From: Myxococcales bacterium
GTDB taxonomy: Bacteria > Myxococcota_A > UBA796 > SXON01
Direction: 5' to 3'
DNA: 34,057 nucleotides
Assembly: GCA_009692605.1 (NCBI GenBank)
Contig: SHYV01000018.1
Location: 1-34,057 of the forward strand
Positions within the stretch are counted from its first letter, which is position 1, and each line of letters opens with the position of its first letter. A program made the position numbers and the translations under genes. Of this stretch, positions 14,818-22,458 are shown piece by piece. Below the pieces are notes generated by a model. The model made no database searches. It was not told the origin of the DNA and saw nothing but the letters and a program-made list of their open reading frames with translations.

Positions 14818-17366
14818 CAGCTACCGCCCTCCGCGGGGGCGGCCGGAGGGGCCTCGATGGCCGGCTCGGGGGCAGGCGGTACGGGCGGTGCGGGCTGCCG
14901 GGTGTCCGGCACGGAGCGGGGAAGCTCGAGGGTCACCGACGCCTCGACGGGCGCGGCCTTGGTGCGGTACACGCTCGGGGCGTCGACGAAATTCATGCTC
15001 CCCGTCATCAGCGACCGGAACTCAGCCTCTTGTTCCTCGCGGCTCTTTCCGTAGAACCGCCTCAGGAACTCCTCGCGCTGCGCCATCTTCACCCGGTAGA
15101 CCTCCTCGAGGTCGGAGGGCTCGTTGATCACGTGCGGTGTCAGGAAGATAAGTAGGTTGGTCTTGCGCTCGGTGTCGGTCTTGCCTCGGAACAGGAAGCC
15201 GATGAGTGGAATGTCACCCAGGATAGGGATCTTCGAGCTCCCCTTGGTGTCCGTGTTGCCGATGAGCCCACCGATCACGATGGTCTGGTTGTCTTGCACC
15301 ACGACTACGTTCTCGGTCTTGCGCTTTGACGTAGTGAAGCCTCCCCCTGCGGAGTCCGTGCCTTCCTCCACCTCGGCCACCTCCAGCGAGATGTCCATCG
15401 TCACCTCGTTCGCTTCGTTGATCTGCGGCGTCAACTCCAGCGTGATGCCAACGTCTTGACGCTGGTAGGAGATGACCGGTTGGCCGGTGGAGCTGTAGCC
15501 GCTGGAGACGGGGAAAGGGACGTTGCGCCCAACGGTCAGCGTGGCCTGCTCGTTGTCCACCACCAACAGGTTTGGGTTGGAGAGGATGTCGACATCGGAG
15601 TTGGACGCCAGCGCGTTGAGCGCGATGCCGAACGCCGGGATGTTCACCGTAGTGCCGGCGAAGTCGAGCGGGATCCCTGCGCCCATGATCCCGACCGCGA
15701 GCCCGGAGAGCAGCGAGCCGGTCGATGTATCGATGGGCAGGCTGGCCGAGCTGGCCCCAAGCTGGCCCGAGCCGTACGCACCGATGCCGTCGCCGGCGCT
15801 GTTGGGTGCGCCGCCGTGGTAGGCGATGCCGAGATCGAGCGTGTCTGTGCTCCCGACCTCGACGACTACCGCCTCGACGTAGACCTGACGGCGCGAGATG
15901 TCGAGCCGGTCTACGACGCCCTTGAGCACCTGGAAGTCTTCTGGCGCAGCGATGATGACGAGAGAGTTCGTGTTCTCGTCGGCCGTGACCCGCATGCCGC
16001 TGTCGAACGCGGCAACCACGCCGCTGCCACCCGATGTGACGCCGCCAGCCTGACCCGGAGCCCCGTCGTAGGCGCCATCCGCGCCCGCGCCGCCTGGCTC
16101 CTCGGGCCGACCGGTTTGACTGCCGCCCCGGCTGCCGCTGCCGCTGCCGCCGGTCTGGCCGGTAGACCGGCGCGTGCCGGTCGTTCCGGACGTGCCGCGA
16201 GAGGAGCTTGACGAAGACGAGGCCGAAGACGACCCGCGCCCGCCCTGCGACAGGTTCCCGAGCACGTTTGCGACGTCGGTGGCCTTCGCGTGCTGCAAGT
16301 AGATCACGTGAATTTGCGAGCGCGACGCCGGGTCGATGTCCACATCGACCCGCGCGATCAGCTCCTTGATCGCCACCAGCGCCTGCTCGTTTGCGAGCAC
16401 GATGAGTGAGTTGGTGCGCTCGTCCGAGATGATCTTGGAGATGTACGTCGCGTCGGCGCCGACGGTGGTGGCGGTGGCCGACGTGTCCGCCGCCGGAGCG
16501 GCGTCGCGCGTCTTTCGGCGGCTCGCCCGATCGGCGCTGGCGGAGGAGGCTGGTGCAGCGCTGGCCCCGCTGGAGGCGGCTACGCCGTAGACCTCTTCGA
16601 GGATCTTCTCGACCGCGGCTGCGGTCGCGTAGCGGATGGGGATGACTTCGAGCCTGGATTTGGGAGCGGCCACGTCGAGCTGCTTCACGATCCGGTACAC
16701 CCGGCGGATGTTGTAGGCGGCGTCGGTGATGATCAGCGTATTGGTCGGCGAGTAACCAATGATCTTTGCGCTCGGGCCGGCGAGGTCCTTGACGAGCCCG
16801 GAGATGTCGGCGACCGCGGTGTTGTCCAGTTGGATGATCTGCGTGACAAAATTGTCGGTCGCGGGGATGTCCCCGTCCTCATAGATCTTGAGCGGCGCGT
16901 TCCCTGCCTTGCCGGTGGCGACCACCTTGGTATTCTTGCCGACGGTGACGGTGGTGTAGCCGGCCACTTCGAGCGCGGAGAGGTACGCCTCGTAGGCCTC
17001 CGAGACGCTCACCTGCTGGTGGCTGATGATGGTGATCTGGCCCTTGAGGTCGTCGGAGAGGATGAAGTTTCGGCACGTGATCTCCGCCATGTACCGGGTG
17101 ATGTCCATCAAGCTCGCGTCGACATAGTCCATCGTCACCTTGGTGCTCGGGGGCACGCAGGGCACCTTCTTCTCGTTCACGCCACCGGTCGGGCCGGCGG
17201 GCGGTGGCGGTTCGGTCTCGGAGTTGTCGTCGCTGCCGCCGTCCACGCGGGGGCGAGGCAGGGAGGGCAGCCCGGGAGGGGTGATCGGAGGCAGCCCGCC
17301 GGGGAGCGGGTCGGCGGCGAAGCCCGGGGTGGAGAAGCCCGCGAGGAGCAGAGCTAGCAGGTACAT
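14817..17366 (-). CDS. gspD: type II secretion secretin GspD
   Basis: An 849-aa outer-membrane secretin, the exit channel of the T2SS. It has a Sec signal peptide (residues 1-18, MYLLALLLAGFSTPGFAA) and a Pro/Gly linker to about residue 75. N0 spans about 76-155, N1 about 170-232, N2 about 237-345 and N3 about 350-490. The secretin domain spans about 493-750, with VGRNVPFPV, LELTPQIN, TIVIGGLI and IPILGDIPLIGFLFR. Two low-complexity insertions are notable: Ala/Ser-rich at about 262-300 within N2, and a Ser/Gly/Thr-rich run at about 374-450 within N3, including nine Ser in ten residues. These make it longer than the usual 650-700 aa. The C-terminus is Pro/Ala-rich. The ATG lies 3 bp after the gspC stop. 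Confidence 0.96.
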   Translation of the reverse strand: MYLLALLLAGFSTPGFAADPLPGGLPPITPPGLPSLPRPRVDGGSDDNSETEPPPPAGPTGGVNEKKVPCVPPSTKVTMDYVDASLMDITRYMAEITCRNFILSDDLKGQITIISHQQVSVSEAYEAYLSALEVAGYTTVTVGKNTKVVATGKAGNAPLKIYEDGDIPATDNFVTQIIQLDNTAVADISGLVKDLAGPSAKIIGYSPTNTLIITDAAYNIRRVYRIVKQLDVAAPKSRLEVIPIRYATAAAVEKILEEVYGVAASSGASAAPASSASADRASRRKTRDAAPAADTSATATTVGADATYISKIISDERTNSLIVLANEQALVAIKELIARVDVDIDPASRSQIHVIYLQHAKATDVANVLGNLSQGGRGSSSASSSSSSSRGTSGTTGTRRSTGQTGGSGSGSRGGSQTGRPEEPGGAGADGAYDGAPGQAGGVTSGGSGVVAAFDSGMRVTADENTNSLVIIAAPEDFQVLKGVVDRLDISRRQVYVEAVVVEVGSTDTLDLGIAYHGGAPNSAGDGIGAYGSGQLGASSASLPIDTSTGSLLSGLAVGIMGAGIPLDFAGTTVNIPAFGIALNALASNSDVDILSNPNLLVVDNEQATLTVGRNVPFPVSSGYSSTGQPVISYQRQDVGITLELTPQINEANEVTMDISLEVAEVEEGTDSAGGGFTTSKRKTENVVVVQDNQTIVIGGLIGNTDTKGSSKIPILGDIPLIGFLFRGKTDTERKTNLLIFLTPHVINEPSDLEEVYRVKMAQREEFLRRFYGKSREEQEAEFRSLMTGSMNFVDAPSVYRTKAAPVEASVTLELPRSVPDTRQPAPPVPPAPEPAIEAPPAAPAEGGS

Positions 17367-17369
17367 GAT

Positions 17370-18344
17370 TTAGCGAATCTCGTATTCAATCGTGGTGTCT
17401 TGACTGCGCCGGGTGATGTCGAAAGAGAAGCTCTTCTCGCTGCTGAGCGACTGGAACGCGCTCAGGGCACCCTCGGTGCTGTTCAGTGGTTTGCCGTTCG
17501 CGGCCTTGACCACGTCGCCGTTCTTGATGCCCAGCTTGTCCAGCAGCGTGCCCTTGCGGATCGCGGACAGGCGGTACCCGTCCACCTGACCGTCGGTCCC
17601 CTTGTGGGGGGAGGCATGGACCTGCGCCGCCAGCATCTCCAGGTTGCCCATGGCGTTCTCGATCACCGACTGATCCACGAGGTACTTCGTGTCCGAGACC
17701 TTGGTGATGCCGGAGTCCGCGTTGGCGGGGTCGCCGGTGGCCGTGCTCGACTCCGGCTTGCCGGGTGCGCCGTTGGTGCCCATGCACAGGCAGCCGCCGC
17801 CGTCGGTGCAGACCTTCTTCTGGTCGATGGAGGTGATGCGGCCTTCACCGGAGATCTCGTCGCCAACGACGAAGCCTTGCGCGCGGCTCGCTTTCCCTCC
17901 GCTGATCGAGATGAGCGCGGAGGAGTACTCCGGCAGGTCGGCCACCACGGTCGCGATCAGCTTGACGGAAGAGTCCCGGCAATCGCCGCCACCTGGCACG
18001 GCGACGTCGGGGTTGTAGACGGCGCTGGAGTCGAAGATGTTGCGGCGGACGATGACGTCGTAGCTACGGCTTGAAGGCGCGCGAGGGTGTGGGCTGGACG
18101 CCGTGCGGGTGGTCAGCGCGGCCTCGGGCGGCTCTCCAGGCAAGGGCCGGTCGTTCGGGCCCGGGGGAGGGGCTGGGGCGTCGTTGTAGACGATGGGGTC
18201 GGTGTCGGTGGGCAGCGTGAGGAAGTGGCGCGCGCCGAAATGGGTCACAGCCGCCGCGAACGCGAACCCGATCACGCTGGTCGTCGCCGCGGCGATGGCG
18301 AGCCGCGCGAGGGGGACGGGGAGGAAGGAGGGGCGCTTGGGCAC
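17370..18344 (-). CDS. gspC: type II secretion system protein GspC
   Basis: A 324-aa bitopic protein that connects the inner-membrane platform to the GspD secretin. I chose GTG at 18344 because it leaves a short basic N-terminus before the transmembrane helix (about residues 12-36). The frame stays open upstream, but that part is Arg/Pro-rich and looks non-coding. A Pro-rich linker runs from about 55 to 92. The HR domain (about 95-178) begins with the family motif SYDVIVRRNIFDSSAVYNP. A PDZ-like domain occupies about 225-324 (GYRLSAIRKGTLLDKLGIKNGDVV). Four Cys residues (122, 179, 185, 187; CTDGGGCLC) in and after the HR domain are unusual and could form disulfides. It is the first gene of the operon. 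The start is moderately certain. Confidence 0.9.
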   Translation of the reverse strand: MPKRPSFLPVPLARLAIAAATTSVIGFAFAAAVTHFGARHFLTLPTDTDPIVYNDAPAPPPGPNDRPLPGEPPEAALTTRTASSPHPRAPSSRSYDVIVRRNIFDSSAVYNPDVAVPGGGDCRDSSVKLIATVVADLPEYSSALISISGGKASRAQGFVVGDEISGEGRITSIDQKKVCTDGGGCLCMGTNGAPGKPESSTATGDPANADSGITKVSDTKYLVDQSVIENAMGNLEMLAAQVHASPHKGTDGQVDGYRLSAIRKGTLLDKLGIKNGDVVKAANGKPLNSTEGALSAFQSLSSEKSFSFDITRRSQDTTIEYEIR

Positions 18345-18640
18345 GGGGCCTGGGTTGGAGCGGGTGGCGCGGGGGCGCGAGGGGGGGGGGCAGATCAGGG
18401 CGCGGAGGCGCGGACGGCGGGGGCGGTACCTACCACGGTAGCAAGGGCCATGCCGCTTGGAAAACCCTGCGTCTTCGGCGGTCCTGGGGGACGAATGGGT
18501 CAGGTTGTCGGACGATCGCTGGCCGCCGACGGGGGCGCGACAATTTGTCAGTCCCGATTTGTCAGCCCTCGCCTTGCCTCCGCGAGCCGAAGGGGAGAGG
18601 CGCGGGTTGCGCATCGCGGCGCGACGAGCGAGAATCAGGC
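18345..18640 (-). promoter_or_regulatory. divergent control region between gspC and a lipoprotein gene
   Basis: This 296-bp stretch separates the gspC operon (leftward) from a lipoprotein gene (rightward), so promoters for both should lie here. Visible elements are the 11-bp palindrome GACAATTTGTC (18539-18549), the 9-bp direct repeat ATTTGTCAG (18543-18551 and 18557-18565), the palindrome CTACCACGGTAG (18430-18441), and a G10 run (18381-18390). I see no convincing -35/-10 pair. Frames are open on both strands, but the predicted peptides are Arg-rich and unlike real proteins. Confidence 0.4.
18381..18390. repeat. G10 homopolymer tract upstream of gspC
   Basis: Ten consecutive G on the plus strand (C10 on the gspC strand), 37 bp upstream of the proposed gspC GTG. 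Such runs can change length by slippage. Here that would alter spacing in the leader, or the frame if translation really starts further upstream. Confidence 0.7.
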
Positions 18641-19450
18641 GTGCAACGTTCTCCCCCCTACAGAACCGGCCGTCTCTCGGAATCGCTCCCGCTCCTCCCC
18701 GGGCTCGGGCTCGTCTTTTTGGCCTGGGTTGCAGCCTGCGCTCGAGACGACATCCTGATGGCGGCCGACGAGCGGGCGCCAAGCTCGGCGGACGCGTTCG
18801 CAGCGCCAGATGAGGCCGCACCCCGGTCCGGGACCCCGCCGGGCGGAGCGGACCCGACCCGATCGGGCGTGCCTGTCGCCGGCGTCCCTGGGGCGCCGAT
18901 GGACGTCGCTCCCGGCGTTCCGGGGGCGGTGGAGCCCGGTGTTCCCGGGGCGGTCACGCCGGGCGCGCCGGGTGATCCGGTGCCCGGGGTAGCGGTTCAG
19001 GCGACGATGGGGGTGGCGACGGACCCGCCCAAGGGCATCCCGGTGGCGCCCAAGCCGGCTCCCCCGGGAACGCCACAACCGAATTCCGGTCCGCAAGTCA
19101 CCATCGCGGGCACGGTCGGCTTCACGACGTACAAGCAGGGCGCGATTCGAATCACCGCGTTCGATGGGGACCACTCTCGGCCCTCGACCACGCCGCCTCG
19201 TGTGCTGGGCATGGCGGAGATCGATCGGCCAGGGACCTTCTCGCTCGGCGTTCCGCAGGGCGCGGGAAAGGTGTACATCGAAGGCTCCATCGACGAGGAC
19301 ATGGACGGACGGCCTGGCCCACAGGAGCCGCAAGGCAAGGCGGATCGTTACCCGCTCACCGTGGCTTCCGCCCCGATCAGCGGCGTGAAGGTGCAGTTGA
19401 ACCGCGTCGCGCCCCCGCCGGATGGCGGACAGAAGAAGGATGACTTCTGA
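18641..19450 (+). CDS. lipoprotein with a collagen-like GVPGA linker
   Basis: A 269-aa predicted lipoprotein. The GTG at 18641 is chosen because it yields a signal with basic residues, a hydrophobic core (LGLVFLAW) and lipobox WVAAC (Cys33). The start is uncertain because no strong ribosome site is seen. Residues about 60-140 are Gly/Pro/Val-rich with imperfect repeats of PGVPGAV and PGAPGDP, like a flexible or collagen-like stalk. The C-terminal domain (about 152-258) is a small beta-rich module starting VTIAGTVGFTTYKQGAIRI, containing an acidic GSIDEDMDGRPGPQEPQG loop. I do not recognise the family. The arrangement suggests a surface or periplasmic binding module held off the membrane. Its 3' end overlaps the GT2 gene start. 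Confidence 0.7.
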   Translation: MQRSPPYRTGRLSESLPLLPGLGLVFLAWVAACARDDILMAADERAPSSADAFAAPDEAAPRSGTPPGGADPTRSGVPVAGVPGAPMDVAPGVPGAVEPGVPGAVTPGAPGDPVPGVAVQATMGVATDPPKGIPVAPKPAPPGTPQPNSGPQVTIAGTVGFTTYKQGAIRITAFDGDHSRPSTTPPRVLGMAEIDRPGTFSLGVPQGAGKVYIEGSIDEDMDGRPGPQEPQGKADRYPLTVASAPISGVKVQLNRVAPPPDGGQKKDDF

Positions 19451-20195
19451 TCTGCTGACGGTCGTCATCCCGTACCACAGCCAGCGTGCCTTGCTGGAGA
19501 GGGCGCTCTCCCATCTGGCCGGTTGGTCGGTGCTGGTGGTCGACGACTCTGAGGCGGGGCTCGACCTCGATGTGGCCCGCATCCGACTGGGCGGGAGCGG
19601 CGGGTTCGCCCGGGCGGCGAACGCCGGACTGGCCGCCGTGCGGACTCCATGGGCGGTGCTGCTCAACGACGATGCGTACCCGATCGAAGACTGCATCGAC
19701 CGGCTCTCCCATGCCGGCGGGCTCTGCGGACCGCTGCTCGTGGGCCCGAACGGGGTGGAGTCGGCTGGCCTCTCGGTGCGCGGCTGGGGCCGGGTCGTTC
19801 AGGTCACTCGGGTGCCGGGCGTCGATGGCCCCGTCGACGCGCTCTCGGGTTGTTGCCTGCACCTGCCTGCCTCGGCGCGATTCAACCCGGCCTTCCGGCA
19901 TGGTTACGAAGATGTGGAGCTTTGCCGACGTGTTGGGCCCGCTTTGGGGGGTGCCCGCCTGATGGCGCACGCCCGGTGCTGGCACGAGGGCGGAGCGAGC
20001 CTCGACCGCCGCTCGGGCGAGGCGCAGCGCCACGCGGTGAGCGGACAGCTTCGGCTGGTGGAGCCGGGATGGCGGGACGCGGTGGTGGCCGGGCTCGCTC
20101 TGGCGCAGATCGCCCGGGAGGCGCGGTCTGTCGCCGAGGTGAGGGACCGTGCGCCGGCTGTGGTCGCCGGCTGGCGGGACGCGCGCCGAGGCTGA
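19440..20195 (+). CDS. GT2-family glycosyltransferase
   Basis: A 251-aa GT-A-fold glycosyltransferase, probably cytoplasmic, transferring a sugar from a nucleotide donor. The N-terminal LLTVVIPYHSQRALLERAL is the family's first strand-helix, and VLVVDDSEAG follows. GGSGGFARAANAGL is the GT2 motif before the acidic LLNDDAYP (the DxD-equivalent site that binds metal and nucleotide). GYEDVELCRR carries the catalytic Glu/Asp pair. No membrane segment is seen. At 251 aa it is short but complete in its core. The ATG at 19440 is used; an in-frame ATG at 19422 would add six residues. Both lie inside the upstream lipoprotein gene, so the two are coupled. The acceptor is unknown. Confidence 0.88.
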   Translation: MTSDLLTVVIPYHSQRALLERALSHLAGWSVLVVDDSEAGLDLDVARIRLGGSGGFARAANAGLAAVRTPWAVLLNDDAYPIEDCIDRLSHAGGLCGPLLVGPNGVESAGLSVRGWGRVVQVTRVPGVDGPVDALSGCCLHLPASARFNPAFRHGYEDVELCRRVGPALGGARLMAHARCWHEGGASLDRRSGEAQRHAVSGQLRLVEPGWRDAVVAGLALAQIAREARSVAEVRDRAPAVVAGWRDARRG

Positions 20196-20197
20196 CG

Positions 20198-20719
20198 CTA
20201 CCGGACGGACTTTGGCGTGACCTTGCTCGGTTCGTAGCCGTCCGGGACAGTGAGCCCCTTCGTGTACGGGCAGCCGCTCTCCACGAGTCGGCCCAGATCG
20301 TCGGCGCGAAAGCTGGTCGGATGGGGGCCCGGCGCCGACGTTCCACCCATGTCGCGAAGCTCAAGCGTGTCGTTCTCGACCGACCAGATGCCCTCGTACG
20401 CCATCAGGCCGGAGGTCAGGCACTGCGTGCCGACGGGGCACGGCGACATCAGGTCGATCGCCGAGTAGGCACCGTCCGCGTCGAAGTGGATGTTGCGCGC
20501 GAACTGTCGGCCGCCGCAGGCCGCAGAGGTCCAGTCGCCGGTGAACTCCACGCCAGGCGCATCCCCGAGGAGGGTGTGAACGACCGGGCCCTTGATGGGG
20601 GTCGGTGCTGCGGGGGACGCGGGGGTGGTGGGTGGCGCTACGGGCGGAGCCGCAGCGCACGCTGCGAGCGATGAAGCGAGCGCTGCGACGAGGAGGAGCG
20701 AAGGGTTTTGGGGACGCAT
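20198..20719 (-). CDS. small lipoprotein of unknown function
   Basis: A 173-aa lipoprotein. The ATG at 20719 gives a clear type II signal, MRPQNPSLLLVAALASSLAAC (lipobox SLAAC, Cys21). A Pro/Ala/Thr linker (about 24-45) leads to a compact beta-rich domain with GVEFTGDWTSAACGGRQFA, then IWSVENDTLELRDMGG. Cys pairs may form disulfides. The strand pattern with a GxW near the start is loosely lipocalin-like, but I would not assign it. The longer upstream frame overlaps the next gene's end and is not needed. It converges with the GT2 gene, with only 2 bp between stops, and lies 60 bp downstream of the tandem secreted-protein genes. Confidence 0.75.
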   Translation of the reverse strand: MRPQNPSLLLVAALASSLAACAAAPPVAPPTTPASPAAPTPIKGPVVHTLLGDAPGVEFTGDWTSAACGGRQFARNIHFDADGAYSAIDLMSPCPVGTQCLTSGLMAYEGIWSVENDTLELRDMGGTSAPGPHPTSFRADDLGRLVESGCPYTKGLTVPDGYEPSKVTPKSVR

Positions 20720-20778
20720 AGGACACAGGTAGTCGCGGGCGGCCCAGGATTCAAGTCCGTACGCCCACGCAGCTGAGC

Positions 20779-22458
20779 CTACGCGCGCACCAGCCTCCGC
20801 AGCAGCACGCTCATCAACAGACCGACTCCGCTGCAGCACAGGCCGCTGCAGGACAGGTCCGGGCTTCCACAGTCCACCGAGGTGAAGTCCGAGAACCCGG
20901 TGTCATCGGTGAAGGCGGTGTCCGGTGGGTCCGAGATGCTGACAAAGAAGCTGTAGTCGGAGACCCCTCCGTCTTCGTCCGTGAGCTGGATCTGGGCCTC
21001 TCCGCTTGTGGAGCCGGTCGCGGTGAGGCTCCACAGGCCGTCCGCGGTCAGCGTGGTGTCGATGCCCGGCGGCGCGCTGATGAGCGTGAAGGTGACGATG
21101 TCGGCCGCTACGTCGTCGGCGACCAGCTGGATACTGGCGGAGTCGCCGGGGTCCAGCGTGATGACCGTGTCCCGGCCTTCTTCGTGACCGTTCCATTCGG
21201 TGGCGTCCAGATCGAGCGTGGGGGCGACGTTGGTGATGTCGAGGCTGGTGGAGCCGGTGCCGCTCGTGGCGTCGTCGTAGGTGACCGTGCAGGTTGCGCC
21301 CGCTGTGGTCTGGTCGAGGGAGACACAGGTGGCGACATCGTCGGCGGCCGAGCAGGTGGCGTCGCCGCTGAACGTCCACTCCCAGGTGAGCGCGGCAGCG
21401 GTGGGGCAGCCGTCCGCCGCGACCGTGAGCGTGAACTGCTCCCCCTCCTGAGGGACACCGAGCGCGCCGATGGAGACGTTCCCGGATTCGTCGATCGCGC
21501 CGTCGCAATCCTGATCTGCGCCGTCGCACGCTTCGAGGGCGCCCGGGTGGATCGACGCGTCGAAGTCGCTGCAGTCCACCGGGTCAGGCGATCCGTCGCC
21601 GTCGGAGTCAACCGCCGAGCAGTCGGTGACTCGGGCGATGTTCAGCATCATGTCGGCCGAGATCGCGGCGGCATCGGTGCATCCGTCCCCATCAAGGTCG
21701 CTCACCACGGCGCGCGAGCCGGGCAGGCCGGTGACCGCATCCTCTCCTGCGGCGGTCCAGACGTAGAAGTAGCCGGAGCCGAACGCCCAGCGGTCGACGA
21801 GGTCGTCGCCGTCGAAATCGCCCGTGCCCACCTGCGTCGGTGCGAACGCGAGCAGGCGATCGTCGACCCCGGTCTCCCGGATTTGCGCGGGCGAGTCGGT
21901 CCCGAGGATCCAGTTGTCGTCGGGTCCGGTCGCCACGGCCACCAACGATCCCCCCGCGGCGATGGTGGACAGCCCGAACCGATCGAGCACCGAGAGCGCG
22001 GAGTCTCCGGTGGTCGCCCAGGCCACTGCATCGAAGGACAGGGCGAAGATGTCCCCCGTGACACCCAGATCGGTGTCGCTGCTTCCGTCCCACTGGTGCA
22101 GCCCGTTGGCCTGGAAGAGCACGTCGTCGTCCTCGGCGGTCACCGCGGTGCAGGCGGTGGGCGTGAGGTTCGCGGCGGGGGCTGCGGACCAGAGCCAGAG
22201 CCCGTCGGGGTTGCAGAGGTAGAGGCCTCCAGCCTCAGCCGGTGAGAGGGCGGTGGCGAGGACGTCGGGGAGTTCAAGCGGGGCGGCGCCGGAGCGCACT
22301 GTTGACCCGTCTGAGAGCTCCCATCCGGCCTCCTCGGCCACGTAGAGCGTCCCACCCATCGCGCCGATGTCTACAGGCACTCCGGCGAGCGGCAGGGATG
22401 AGGTGCCGAAGGTGATGGCGTGCGCTGATCCGAGCGCGAGGAGGATCCACGAGATCAT
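20779..22458 (-). CDS. secreted protein with MopE-type motif and Cys-Cys C-terminal anchor (copy 1)
   Basis: A 559-aa exported protein. The ATG at 22458 gives a short Sec signal (MISWILLALGSAHA) and overlaps the upstream paralogue's stop (ATGA). Residues about 15-280 look like a repeat/propeller domain with FG-GAP-like calcium loops (DFDGDDLVDRW, DLDGDGCTDAA). Residues about 284-323 carry the MopE-type motif DSDGDGSPDPVDCSDFD followed by ACDGADQDCDGAIDE. This pattern is widespread in secreted proteins of Deltaproteobacteria/Myxococcota and is related to the copper-binding MopE family. Ig-like/cadherin-like strands follow (about 330-520). The C-terminus is a Thr/Asp stalk, several Cys (LSCSGLCCSG), a hydrophobic helix and LLRRLVRA, resembling a sorting and anchoring tail. 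Probably surface-attached; ligand unknown. Confidence 0.8.
   Translation of the reverse strand: MISWILLALGSAHAITFGTSSLPLAGVPVDIGAMGGTLYVAEEAGWELSDGSTVRSGAAPLELPDVLATALSPAEAGGLYLCNPDGLWLWSAAPAANLTPTACTAVTAEDDDVLFQANGLHQWDGSSDTDLGVTGDIFALSFDAVAWATTGDSALSVLDRFGLSTIAAGGSLVAVATGPDDNWILGTDSPAQIRETGVDDRLLAFAPTQVGTGDFDGDDLVDRWAFGSGYFYVWTAAGEDAVTGLPGSRAVVSDLDGDGCTDAAAISADMMLNIARVTDCSAVDSDGDGSPDPVDCSDFDASIHPGALEACDGADQDCDGAIDESGNVSIGALGVPQEGEQFTLTVAADGCPTAAALTWEWTFSGDATCSAADDVATCVSLDQTTAGATCTVTYDDATSGTGSTSLDITNVAPTLDLDATEWNGHEEGRDTVITLDPGDSASIQLVADDVAADIVTFTLISAPPGIDTTLTADGLWSLTATGSTSGEAQIQLTDEDGGVSDYSFFVSISDPPDTAFTDDTGFSDFTSVDCGSPDLSCSGLCCSGVGLLMSVLLRRLVRA

Noticed and set aside
18345-18821. N-terminal extension of gspC into the divergent region
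   Set aside because: The added ~160 residues are Arg/Pro-rich with no family match. The GTG at 18344 places the transmembrane helix at the normal distance.
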